Of a stretch of 64,000 bases of DNA, positions 34,810-46,663 are shown in pieces; position 1 is the stretch's first letter; every line of letters begins with the position of its first letter. The position numbers and the translations under genes were made by a program. The notes below the pieces were generated by a model. That model saw nothing but the letters and a program-made list of their open reading frames with translations. It did not search any database and had not been told where the DNA came from. This stretch comes from Plantago ovata (lineage: Eukaryota; Streptophyta; Magnoliopsida; Lamiales; Plantaginaceae), in NCBI GenBank assembly GCA_028274465.1, contig CM051456.1, positions 84,058,753 to 84,122,752 on the forward strand, in the 5' to 3' direction.

Positions 34810-34962
34810 AAAACGTGGGACGGGACCTAGTCCCGCGCCCCACGGTGCCCGCGGCCCCGGGCGCCCGGCACGCGGGTACCGGCGCCGCGGACCGGGCACC
34901 GGGTGCAGGCGCCTGCGGTGCCGCAGGCGCCCGCCGCCTGCGGACGCAGGCGGCCGGTCAAT
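34810..34962 (-). repeat. GC-rich hairpin block in COP1 leader
   Basis: About 150 bp of very high GC in an AT-rich leader. Perfect arms GCCGCCTGCG and CGCAGGCGGC (34933-34942, 34945-34954) and a CGGGAC/GTCCCG hairpin near its left end are visible. The block is flanked by similar direct repeats, an (AT)n run then 14 or more T then GAAAA (about 34781-34815 and 34960-34996). The second version is at about 44256-44408; length differences are small GC indels. Confidence 0.75.
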
Positions 34963-35104
34963 ATATATATTTAAATTTTTTTTTTTTTTTGAAAAATATA
35001 AATTCTAAATTTATATAAAAAACAAAACTTTTGAAAATCGAATTGCATCCACATATCTACAAAATCATACAATATATATACCTATATACGTAATCAATTA
35101 ACCT

Positions 35105-35117
35105 GGCTCCGATACCA
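35105..35117 (-). other. COP1 primer binding site (initiator tRNA-Met)
   Basis: On the minus strand TGGTATCGGAGCC, matching the typical copia site TGGTATCAGAGCC with one change, one base from the end of the 5' LTR. The same is at 44551-44563. Confidence 0.88.
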
Positions 35118-35118
35118 C

Positions 35119-37208
35119 TGTAAGAAAATATGGTCAGAGTTACCCCTAGGGTACGCAGCGGAATTTTAAAAATTTTCTTAACATACCGGTTAATTGATTA
35201 TGCATATGTCGTATATATATAAACACGTCAATTAGAAGACTAACCTTACTTCCAAAGCAGCTTCCAAGTCTTCGTAATATTCCGGTGTATCTTCTCCTTC
35301 GTCGAAGTCGAAGATATCTACAATACTCTGTATATCTGCAAGACAATAAGAGTTAGTTTTCAGCTCCTAGAACCTCAACCTGGTATCCACGGATGAACAG
35401 CCTATCGGAAGAATGCTAGGATATTCTTTATGTGACCAAGAAGACGGGGCGGCAATTCCCTCCGGTGGCGGTGTGCGCGCGCGTGGCTTAAGGAGAGGAG
35501 GGGAGAGTTTTTATTTTCTCTAAGAAAACTGGGTAGGAAGACTGTGATCAAATCGCATGTAACCGTGTACAAACTTGTATAAAACTCTCTCCAATAGTCT
35601 ACTATATATAGTAGTCTACAGAAGCCTAAAGCATAAGCTATTAGACATCGTAAAGGAATAAGAATCTAATTCTTATCGCACAAGGAACCAATATCAAGTC
35701 TAGATTCATTCCCAATCAAATCAAAACTCAATCAGGAAAATCTAACTTATCCCTTGGACTTCTAATAGAGGAAGGAGTTGAACTCCTTCCCCTATTCTAC
35801 CACTGGCGCGCGCGCGCCTGTCCTACGGGACGTGGGTTCCACTTTTGGGACCCACATATATTTCCAAGGCAATCCAAACTCCAAGTAGATTTTGCCCAAG
35901 TGCATATGTTAATTCTAATTAACATATCCTTTACAATCAAACCTCCATTATATTTCCAAATATAATCTTTAATTGTATTTACATAAAATACAATTAATTA
36001 GACAATTCAATTAATAATTCCAAATCATTAATTGAGCCACCAATTTTTATAATTAATTCCAAATCAATTATAATCCATCTATCACAATTAATTCCAAATT
36101 AATTGCGATTCCATCTTCAAGGATATTCTGATAGGCTGAATCACCACATAGTGTGACCCATAGGGCCTCACCGTATTAAGCAAGTCCTAGACTAGGCAAC
36201 ATGGAATTCCTAGACGGTTCCATTTGCAGTATTAATACGCGAGGACGTTTGAGAGGTTTCTCAAAGCTAACCCTTTCGTTGCGAAGCCTGTTGCGCTCAA
36301 CGCGGCGATGGTAACGTCCCTTCACCTGACTTGCTCGGATGTATCTAGGATCGATGAAGTGTCTATCCCAATAATACATCCACGGGCGTCTCAGGGAGTT
36401 GTTTGGTTAAGATATACTTATGACCATCATAATATATCATTTGCACTGGCCAGTGACTTTACCAACACAACTATGCAGACTACGAGCAGTGCTCTCCTGT
36501 GCTACTTGAGAGATGAATCCTTCACAAAATCACTTATCACCCCCATTTGTATTTAGCCATAATCCTGGATCGTGTCTTAGGTCAACTGTTATTCAGAGCT
36601 GACATCGACGGTCCACCAAGGATATGGAGCAACAAATGTGATGATAAAGTCCTGTAAGTACAAAGGACGAATGGCATCACTTCGACAACTCACCGGTTCC
36701 CATAGACACATTCGGTGTAGAGTATACATCGATGGGAGTGTCCCGGTGGTACTTCCATTGTTCGATAAAGCTTCTTCGAACAACTATGCGCAGTTATGGG
36801 AACGTTCCTTGATTGTCCAACAATTCGTTCCGCGGTCGTGGGATCGGCTCACACTTGCTCCAACAAGTATAACCTCCACGCATACTAGTCTTGTCAGGTT
36901 CATTCAGACCCCCACATCCGAGATGTACCACGACTAGGGAGAGTTTGGGATAGATGATAACTCACATAGCTCCCACTAACTGTGTGATCGGTCATCTATC
37001 CGAGGGGACATGTTCAGTATCTATACAGACATCAATATAGATATGACATGCTGCAGCCTGGTGTAATATAAATATGAAAGCAATACTCAACAGTAAAATG
37101 AAACAAACATATATTATATTACGTTGACATGTGTAATAGTACATATATGTCCTCTACAAGGGCACCATGCCCTTGGTAAGGACTGTCTCTAGGACATATA
37201 CACTATCA
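35119..37208 (-). repeat. COP1 5' LTR, copy B
   Basis: It reads TGTAAGAAAATATGG... to ...CACTATCA on +, then AGATA and the resumed ATH-B 3' region. The exon-like block is at 35250-35335 with donor-like GTAAGG at 35244-35249. Several single-base gaps relative to 44565-46663 suggest lower sequence quality toward the gap. Confidence 0.92.
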
Positions 37209-38114
37209 AGATAGGCGGCGGACAGGAGTCGAGTCAAAGACTTTAAACATGACTCTATCTGGGAGGCACCCGGAGATTTTATCGGTTTTTTTACCGCATT
37301 AGATTTTATCTCACGAGTTTGATGAGTATTATAGGTCACTTATACAAGCATTAGCTCTCACATTGGATCCACTTCGCTTCGGGACGAGCGACGACGTTCA
37401 GGTTGGGGAGGATGTTATCGCTGGTTATCTCTATACTTATCTTGCTTATGATAAACTCGTAAATTTTTTGCATTTGCACGTTTATTGTTTTCCTAGATAG
37501 TCTTGCATGTTTTATATGGAGTTTATTGCCGAGTTGTTTTGAACTTTTTTTTTGGGTAGATTAACTAACTATGCCTTAATCAGATGCTTCATCTCTATGA
37601 ATTTGTTTGAGGTTTTTCTCGCTTGCTTGTCACATTTTATGTATTGCACTTAGTTGAGCTTGGTAGTCTCGACATCACTTAGTGGTGTTTTCTCTACGGG
37701 TTCACGAAGGCCTTGATAATAGGATGATGCATGTTAGGGTCTTATGGTTGTTTCCCCGAGTAATTATGTACCGTAGAGGCAACAAGTCTTCACCATGCTT
37801 TGAGATTGCTAAATGCCTAGGAAGGAGGTAGTGTGAGATTGTGGATCCTTTGTTCATAACCTATTCGTCCGAATAGGTTTGGGGAAGGGTTACACCATCT
37901 TTAGACTTGTTTTTGTTTCCATTTTCGTTATCGTGAGTTTATTTTTCCTTTTCCGTGAATTTAGTAACCCTCCAACCTATTCGTTCGAAGAGGTTGGGGA
38001 AGTCGGTAGTCTTTTTTGTTTCTTGTCTCCTTTGTGTTATGCTACTACTGCTGGCTAAAAAAAATCGAAAAAGAACCAGAAAAGAAAAAAGAAAAGAGAA
38101 AAAGAATCTGGAAA
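37209..38114 (+). mobile_element. ATH-B 3' region, left-contig version
   Basis: Resumes ATH-B after COP1 (AGATAGGCG..., compare AAATAGGCGCAGAC at 61801 in ATH-E). There is no ORF. It has many one-base insertions and losses relative to 46664-47576, where ATH-E agrees with the right-hand version. It ends abruptly at the N run in a purine-rich tract. Confidence 0.85.
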
Positions 38115-38214
38115 NNNNNNNNNNNNNNNNNNNNNNNNNNNNNNNNNNNNNNNNNNNNNNNNNNNNNNNNNNNNNNNNNNNNNNNNNNNNNNNNNNNNNN
38201 NNNNNNNNNNNNNN
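38115..38214. other. 100-N scaffold gap
   Basis: Exactly 100 N, the conventional length for a gap of unknown size. Flanking sequences belong to different positions of the same nest. Confidence 0.99.
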
Positions 38215-38794
38215 GGGGCACAAAATGTGATGATAAAGTCCTGTAAGTACAAAGGACGAATGGCATCACTTCGACAACTCACCGGTTCCCATAGACACGT
38301 CGGTGTAAGAGTACATCGGGGTACTTCCATTGTTCGATAAAGCTCTTCTTCGAACAACTATGCGCAGTTATGGGAACGTTCCTTGATTGTCCAACAATCC
38401 GTTCCGTGGCCGTGGGATCGGCTCACACTTGCTCCAACAAGTATAACCTCCACGCATACTAGTCTTGTCAGGTTCATTCAGACCCCCACATCCGAGATGT
38501 ACCACGACTAGGGAGAGTTTGGGATAGATGATAACTCACATAGCTCCCACTAACTGTGTGATCGGTCATCTATCCGAGGGGACATGTTTAATATCAATAC
38601 AGACAGCAATATAGATATGACATGCTGCAGCCTGGTGTAATATAAATATGAAAGCGATACTCAATAGTAAAGAAACAAACATATATTATATTACGTTGAC
38701 CTGTGTAATAGTACATATATGTCCTCTACAAGGGCACCATGCCCTTAGTAAGGACTGTCTCTAGGACATATACACTATCAATCTCCCACTTGGA

Positions 38795-41700
38795 CTAGAG
38801 CCAGTCACCTTTATGCCTAATGCCCAGATTAGCATAATGTCTTAAGTGGACTTCCACTGATAAGACCTTGGTGAAAGGATCTGCCACGTTGTCCGTGGAG
38901 ACACGTTCTATACTAACTTCTCCTCTATCTATAATCTCACGTATAACGTGATATTTTCTAAGTACATGTTTGTTCTTGTTTGTAGATCTAGGCTCCCTAG
39001 CTTGAGCGACGGCGCCCGTATTGTCACAATAAATCGTTATTGGACTGGGAGCAGGAACAACCCTCAATTCCTTCAAGAACTCTGAAATCCAGACAGCTTC
39101 TTTCGATGCTTCTGATGCAGCAATGTACTCGGCCTCTGTGGATGAGTCAGCAACCGTGGCTTGCTTAGAACTCTTCCAACAGACAGCTCCTCCGTTCAAT
39201 TTGAATACGTATCCTGTCTGTGACTTAAAGTCATCAGGATCTGATTCAAATCCAGCGTCGACATACCCAGACATCTTTAATTTGGTTCTCCACCAAACAC
39301 CAAGAACATCTCTTTAGTCCGTCTAAGGTACTTAAGAATGTTCTTCACAGCAGTCCAGTGAGGTACTCCTGGATTCTGTTGGTGTCGACAAGTGACACTA
39401 AGCGCATATGCCACATCGGGCCTTGTGCAATTCATTGCATACATTATAGACCCTACTGCCGAAGCATAGGGCACACGACTCATTGCATTTCTTTCTTCAT
39501 CAGTTTTAGGACCATCCTTAACTGATAAGACAATCCCATGCCTAGCTGGGAGAAAGCCTCTCTTTGAGTCGTCCATCTTATAACGCTTCAGTATTTTGTC
39601 GATGTAGGTGGACTGTGTCATTCCCAACATCCTCTTGGATCTATCTCTAAAGATCTTGATCCCTAGGATGTAGTTCGCTTCACCCAAGTCCTTCATCGAG
39701 AAGGTACTTGATAACCAAACTTTAGTCTCTTCTAGCATAGAGACATTGTTTCCCATGATCAAAATGTCATCTACATAAATGATCATGAAAACAACTCCTT
39801 TGTCGCTGTGTCTCGCGTAGACACAGGGATCTTCCTTGCTTCTGATGAAGTCAAACGATTTGACAGCTTCATCAAAGCGGATATTCCAGCTCCTTGACGC
39901 TTGCTTTAGCCCATAGATGGATCTTTGTAATTTGCATACAGCAGTTGGCCTGGTTTTACTAATAAAACCTTCCGGCTGTACCATATAGACCTCTTCCTCA
40001 AGGTTGCCATTGAGGAAGGCTGTCTTTACATCCATCTGCCAGATTTCATAATCATAGTAGGCAGCTATCGCAAGTAGAATTCGAATGGACTTCAATTTTG
40101 CTACTGGTGAAAAGGTTTCATCGTAATCGATGCCATACCTTTGCGTGTAGCCTTTCGCCACAAGCCTAGCTTTGTGCGTTTGTACCTTGCCATCGGCATC
40201 TGTCTTTCGTTTAAAGACCCATTTGCACCCAATTGGTCTAACCCCTTGGGGCAAGTCTACCAAGTTCCAAACTTGGTTCTGGTACATTGAATCCATTTCT
40301 AATTCCATGGCCTCTTGCCATTTGTCTGAGTCAATATCAATTATTGCCTCTTTGTAGGTCTCGGGATCTTCCCGATCTGATAAACCGACATCAAGTTCAC
40401 TGATGTCTTCTATCATAAGGCTTTGCTTCTGAGGTCCTCTAAGGATCCTCTTCGACCTACGGAGCTCGACTTGTTCTGGTGCTTTTCTTTCTGGCTTCGT
40501 GTAACACGAACATTATCAGTGGGTACTGATGCAGCTGGTCGTTGGCGCGACCCTGTTCCCTTGCGGGAGGCTGCTCTTGTGCAACTTGTTGCACAGGTTG
40601 GTTGACAACGGGTCTATTGGTGTGGTTTCAACTGTTGATCTAATCACAGGACTCCCACTGACTATGACATGCCTAGCAAGTGTCATATCATCACCCTTGT
40701 CTGCTTCGAAAGCTCCCACTGAACTTGAGTCCAAATCAGAAGATTTAAAGACCTCATGTTCGCGCGTGTCAAAGTCTTGAATTTCTTCAAGTTCTATCAT
40801 ATCATCTAACCTCTCTTCTTCGAGGTATTCAGCTTCTAAAAACTTCACGTTTCTAGACACGATCACCTTGTGATCTTCAGCATGATAGAATTCATAGCCT
40901 CTCGTCTGACGAGGATAGCCTATGAAATATACTTTGACACCCTTGGCATCTAACTTATCAGTGAGCATCAGCTTGACTATCGCAGGACAGCCCCAAGGTC
41001 TAAGATAGCCTAACGAAGGCTTCTTTCCCTTCCATAACTCATAAGGAGTTTTCTCCACTGATTTAGATGGTACACGGTTCAGAATGTAGATTGCAGTTTG
41101 TAGTGCATATCCCCACAGATACTTTGGAAGAGTCGAGAATCCAATCATTGATCTTACCATGTCTAACAGGGTTCGATTCCTCCTCTCAGACACACCGTTT
41201 AACTGTGGTGTTCCAGGAGGAGTCCATTGCGACTGGATCCCATTTTCCTTCAAGTAATCGATAAATTCTTCACTAAGGTATTCACCTCCTCGATCCGATC
41301 GAAGAGTGACTATTCTTAGGTTCAATTCATTCTCGACCTCATTCCTAAACTCCTTGAATTTCCCAAAGGTCTCGGATTTATTCTTCATAAGAAAGATATA
41401 TCCATACCTTGAGAAATCGTCAGTAAAGGTAACGAAGTAAGGATAACCCCCACGCGCATGGACTTTAAACGGTCCACATACATCGGTATGTATGAGCTCT
41501 AAGCAGCGAGTGGCACGAACACCTTGTCCAACAAAAGGCTTGTTCGTCATCTTACCCTTAACACAAGATTCACATGTACCATATGATTCGAAATCAAATG
41601 GTTCTAAGTAGTCCAACTTCCTTAGTCTTTGAATCCGTGTTTCATTGATATGGCCTAGCCTACAATGCCATAGATAAGATGGATTATTCTACTTACTTGA

Positions 41701-43008
41701 AGACGATTGTTTGTTATGTATTTGAAATAAAGGTTGACTACTTTGTAAAATATATAAACCATTCACCAAGCGAGCCTTTCCATAATACTCATCATTTAAT
41801 GAAAAATAACAAGTATTATTCGCAAATCGAAAGGAAAAACCCATATTGTCTAACAATGGAATGGAAATAATATTTCTGACAATGGATGGAACAAAATAAA
41901 CATTATCAAGTTCTAAACATTGTCCCGAAGGTAAATCTATCTTGTTGCGTCCAACGCGTTTGGCTTCAACTGGATTGCCGTTCCCAACATGCAAGTCGAT
42001 TTCACCTTGCTTGACTAGCCTGTGATCAATTAGCCCCTGCACATTATTACAAATGTGGGAGCCACAGGCTGTATCTAATACCCAACCATTGGAGTCAAAA
42101 GTAGTCATGGTCATTTCAATAACAAACATACCTGAGCCAGAAGCTGATGACTTCCTGGCCTGATCTGCCCTAAGCTTAGAGCAATCTTTCTTCCAATGTC
42201 CTTTCTGCTTACAAAAAAGACATTCATCTGTGCGCACCGTTCCGCTTCTCTTGAACTTCCTTTTCCGGTTCGGACGCTTAGGCTTATCACTCCAAGTGTT
42301 AGCCTTGGCTCCCGACTTTCCCTTACCCTTAGCACCTTTGCTTTTCGAGTTCAAGTTAGACGGTTGCCCAACAAGCATGATTGACTTTTCCTTCTTAGGA
42401 AGAGTTTGATCATATGTCTTCAGCAGATTATGGAGTTCAGGCAGTGTTACGTCCTTCGCATTCATCGTGTAATTAATGATGAACTGCGAATACGAACTCG
42501 GCAATGATTGAAGGACAAAGATCACCATGATCTTATTCTTTAGCTTAACGCCGGCATTGGCAAGCTTTTCAAAGAGACCAATCATTTTGAGAACATGCTC
42601 AGACATGTTCCCTCCTTCACTGAGCTTGCATCTGTGTATGTCTTTGATCAAATCAAATTCAACACTTCTAGCTGTCGTCTTAAAGAGCGACTCAAGATGT
42701 TTCAACATCTCATACGGCAACATGCTTTCATGTTGCCTCTGCAGCTCATTGCTCATTGCCGCCAGTATAATACACTGCGCGGACTTAGCATCCTCAAGAT
42801 GCTTATCAGACCTTGCCTTGTTGGCTTGATTCCAAGCAGCAATCTGATCGGCAGTCTGATTTTCGGGGCACACGGGAATGACCTCGTCCAAGACGTACTC
42901 AATCTTTTCGTACCTCAGCACCAAACGTATATTCCTGATCCTATCTAGGAAGTTTGGTCCGGTTAAAATTTGCTTCTCCAAGACAGCACGGAGCGAGATA
43001 CTCGCCAT
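38795..43008 (-). pseudogene. COP1 gag-pol polyprotein, right-contig version
   Basis: The ATG at 43008 starts MASISLRAVLEKQI. Gag and protease are open in one frame down to a TAG at 41689, the same codon as in copy B. Integrase is open from 41616. Frame changes occur near 40492 and 40545 (single bases lost in T and G runs), near 40612, and near 39280 (a T-run loss between RT and RNase H); a three-base loss near 38899 keeps frame. None of these indels is present in copy B, and copy B's gag indel is absent here, so the indels may be sequencing errors while the TAG is real. Motifs are as in copy B (zinc knuckle, [33 protein letters not shown]). Confidence 0.9.
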
Positions 43009-43497
43009 ATCTAATATCCTAAGGAGAAATAATATAGAACGAAAACAATAAATCAACTATTGAAATATCATTTCTAAATACACAGTCAACATAACTAAAC
43101 AACAAGGTCCTTTAGCTGTTCAGCTCCCACTATTTCCACATATGCTTGCCCCCACAACAAACATACGGGTAATGTCCAACAAGTTACCGTAGTGGCCAAG
43201 ATCCAAATCCATATCATGCCATACTCCAACGGGGGCTGGTCGCATAGCATAATATGACCGGTAGGACTAGTAAGACTATCCAATTGCGTCACGCAACTCT
43301 TGGTTGTTAAATCTAATTTAACCCGATGCCCTACATATTGCACCTATCGAGGTCGCTAGATACAATATGCAGTAAGTCATAACCATAGCCTTACTCTAAT
43401 TTGACGATTACTGCGAGTCTCGTAAGACGAGGTCGCCAATACAAGAAAACGCAATGAAAGTTCAAAATTAAAGCACCCTATGGAAGGCATCTCGGAA

Positions 43498-43533
<36 letters not shown>

Positions 43534-44550
43534 GTATTTCCGTACTTATATTGGTTGGGGCTTGTAGCTTGAGGGTTGTTATCAGTCATCTACAAACAAA
43601 TAAGGGCGCCGCCTACCCATCATGCATGAACGGTCTACACGTAATGGATGCCGCCTATCCATTCTAGTTCTAAACGCGGTCAAGCATATAATGGGTGCCG
43701 CCTACCCATACATAAATATGCGGTCCGACATATAAGAGGGCGCCGCCTACCCTCGCATGCATAGCGGTCGAACGGAATGTAAAAACATGGTATTTAAACA
43801 TGCATTGTCAAACAATAGCATATTGAGCATATGAAACAAGTAGTAGCCTATGTGGATGACAAATGACTTCATAATTTCATTATGAAAATTATAATCCCAT
43901 ACTTATAATCTCTATGAAATAATTGAAAATTTGGACTAGATTGAACATTCGAAAATTCTATTAACCAAGTAGCAATTTTCGAAAACCCGAAGGACTTAAT
44001 TGTAATTTTAAAAACCTTAGAGGTGTTAAATCTAAAACTCAAAAGTAGAAGGACCAATTTGTAATAAACAATAAATTGATAAATTACAAATAAGCCCTTT
44101 AACTTTATACTAATTAAATTTAACGCCTCTAGTTTAAAACAATTACAATTAAATCATATTTATATTCCAAATATAAAATTCAATCCTAAAAACTTTTAAA
44201 ATTCGATTTTGGGTCCAACACGAAAATATATATAATTTTTTTTTTTTTTTTTTTGAAAACGTGGGACGGGACCTAGTCCCGCGCCCCACGGTGCCCGCGG
44301 CCCCGGGCGCCCGCGGCACGCGGGTACCGGCGCCGCGGACCCGGGCACCGGGTGCAGGCGCCTGCGGTGCCGCAGGCGCCCGCCGCCTGCGGACGCAGGC
44401 GGCCGGTCAATATATATATTTAAATTTTTTTTTTTTTTGAAAAATATAAATTCTAAATTTATATAAAAACAAAACTTTTGAAATCGAATTGCATCCACAT
44501 ATCTACAAAATCATACAGTATATATACCTATATACGTAATCAATTAACCT
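43009..44550 (-). other. COP1 leader, right-contig version
   Basis: Same features as 33571-35104: acceptor-like site beside gag, AT microsatellite (about 43503-43531), stem-loop array (43604-43754), GC-rich block (about 44256-44408) with flanking T runs. The GC block reads a few bases longer, probably the more accurate version. Confidence 0.7.
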
Positions 44551-44564
44551 GGCTCCGATACCAC

Positions 44565-46663
44565 TGTAAGAAAATATGGTCAGAGTTACCCCTAGGGTAC
44601 GCAGCGGAATTTTAAAAATTTTCTTAACATACCGGTTAATTGATTATGCATATGTCGTATATATATAAACACGTCAATTAGAAGACTAACCTTACTTCCA
44701 AAGCAGCTTCCAAGTCTTCGTAATATTCCGGTGTATCTTCCCCTTCGTCGAAGTCGAAGATATCTACAATACTCTGTATATCTGCAAGACAATAAGAGTT
44801 AGTTTTCAGCTCCTAGAACCTCAACCTCGGTATCCACGGATGAACAGCCTATCGGAAGAATGCTAGGATATTCTTTATGTGACCAAGAAGACGGGGCGGC
44901 AATTCCCTCCGGTGGCGGTGTGCGCGCGCGTGGCTTAAGGAGAGGAGGGGAGAGTTTTTATTTTCTCTAAGAAAACTGGGTAGGAAGACTGTGATCAAAT
45001 CGCATGTAACCGTGTACAAACTTGTATGTAAAACTCTCTCCAATAGTCTACTATATATAGTAGTCTACAGAAGCCTAAAGCATAAGCTATTAGACATCGT
45101 AAAGGAATAAGAATCTAATTCTTATCGCACAAGGAAACCAATATCAAGTCTAGATTCATTCCCAATCAAATCAAAACTCAATCAGGAAAATCTAACTTAT
45201 CCCTTGGACTTCTAATAGAGGAAGGAGTTGAACTCCTTCCCCTATTCTACCACTGGCGCGCGCGCGCCTGTCCTACGGGACGTGGGTTCCACTTTTGGGA
45301 CCCACATATATTTCCAAGGCAATCCAAACTCCAAGTAGATTTTGCCCAAGTGCATATGTTAATTCTAAATTAACATATCCTTTACAATCAAACCTCCATT
45401 ATATTTCCAAAATATAATCTTTAATTGTATTTACATAAAATACAATTAATTAGACAATTCAATTAATAATTCCAAATCATTAATTGAGCCACCAATTTTT
45501 ATAATTAATTCCAAATCAATTATAATCCATCTATCACAATTAATTCCAAATTAATTGCGATTCCATCTTCAAGGATATTCTGATAGGCTGAATCACCACA
45601 TAGTGTGACCCATAGGGCCTCACCGTATTAAGCAAGTCCTAGACTAGGCAACATGGAATTCCTAGACGGTTCCATTTGCAGTATTAATACGCGAGAACGT
45701 TTGAGAGGTTTCTCAAAGCTAACCCTTTCGTTGCGAAGCCTGTTGCGCTCAACGCGGCGATGGTAACGTCCCTTCACCTGACTTGCTCGGATGTATCTAG
45801 GATCGATGAAGTGTCTATCCCAATAATACATCCACGGGCGTCTCAGGGAGTTGTTTGGTTAAGATATACTTATGACCATCATAATATATCATTTGCACTG
45901 GCCAGTGACTTTACCAACACAACTATGCAGACTACGAGCAGTGCTCTCCTGTGCTACACTTGAGAGATGAATCCTTCACAAAATCACTTATCACCCCCAT
46001 TTGTATTTAGCCATAATCCTGGATCGTGTCTTAGGTCAACTGTTCATTCAGAGCTGACATCGACGGGTCCACCAAGGATATGGAGCAACAAATGTGATGA
46101 TAAAGTCCTGTAAGTACAAAGGACGAATGGCATCACTTCGACAACTCACCGGTTCCCATAGACACATTCGGTGTAGAGTATACATCGATGGGAGTGTCCG
46201 GTTGGTACTTCCATTGTTCGATAAAGCTTCTTCGAACAACTATGCGCAGTTATGGGAACGTTCCTTGATTGTCCAACAATTCGTTCCGCGGTCGTGGGAT
46301 CGGCTCACACTTGCTCCAACAAGTATAACCTCCACGCATACTAGTCTTGTCAGGTTCATTCAGACCCCACATCCGAGATGTACCACGACTAGGGAGAGTT
46401 TGGGATAGATGATAACTCACATAGCTCCCACTAACTGTGTGATCGGTCATCTATCCGAGGGGACATGTTCAGTATCTATACAGACATCAATATAGATATG
46501 ACATGCTGCAGCCTGGTGTAATATAAATATGAAAGCAATACTCAACAGTAAAATGAAACAAACATATATTATATTACGTTGACATGTGTAATAGTACATA
46601 TATGTCCTCTACAAGGGCACCATGCCCTTGGTAAGGACTGTCTCTAGGACATATACACTATCA
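44565..46663 (-). repeat. COP1 5' LTR, right-contig version
   Basis: TGTAAG... to ...CACTATCA, 2099 bp. It agrees with 35119-37208 except for homopolymer and single-base differences. In element orientation the exon-like block lies about 130 bp from the LTR end. Confidence 0.92.

Larger units (their letters stand above)
33571..35104 (-). other. COP1 5' leader between primer site and gag
   Basis: About 1.5 kb without a supported ORF; the 82-codon frame at 33656-33904 would start with GTG. In element orientation it holds a GC-rich hairpin block flanked by A runs (about 34810-34962), a four-unit stem-loop array (34163-34313), an AT microsatellite (34064-34089), and a strong acceptor-like site TTTCTCCTTAG ending at 33581, ten bases before the gag ATG. 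Confidence 0.7.
27251..37208 (-). mobile_element. COP1 copy B, complete Ty1/copia element
   Basis: 9.96 kb on the minus strand: 5' LTR 35119-37208 (2090 bp), primer site 35105-35117, leader 33571-35104, gag-pol 29351-33570, polypurine tract, 3' LTR 27251-29336 (2086 bp). The target duplication is AGATA (27246-27250 and 37209-37213). The LTRs end TG...CA in element orientation. The two LTRs differ by several substitutions and a 14-bp loss near 28876 in the 3' LTR, so the insertion is not brand new. The domain order PR-INT-RT-RNase H is copia; I suspect the Tork-type branch but cannot fix the lineage by eye. Confidence 0.93.
38215..46663 (-). mobile_element. COP1, right-contig version (3' LTR partial)
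   Basis: Partial 3' LTR 38215-38780, gag-pol 38795-43008, leader 43009-44550, primer site 44551-44563, 5' LTR 44565-46663 (2099 bp), then AGATA (46664-46668). It matches 28770-37208 base for base apart from scattered substitutions and homopolymer indels. The first 130 bases after the gap are visibly degraded. Confidence 0.92.

Noticed and set aside
34815..35018. Ala/Gly-rich frame in the COP1 leader
   Set aside because: Produced by the GC-rich hairpin block; it differs in frame between the two versions because of indels.
37939..38357. Frames running through the N run
   Set aside because: Artefacts of translating N; no real coding sequence crosses the gap.
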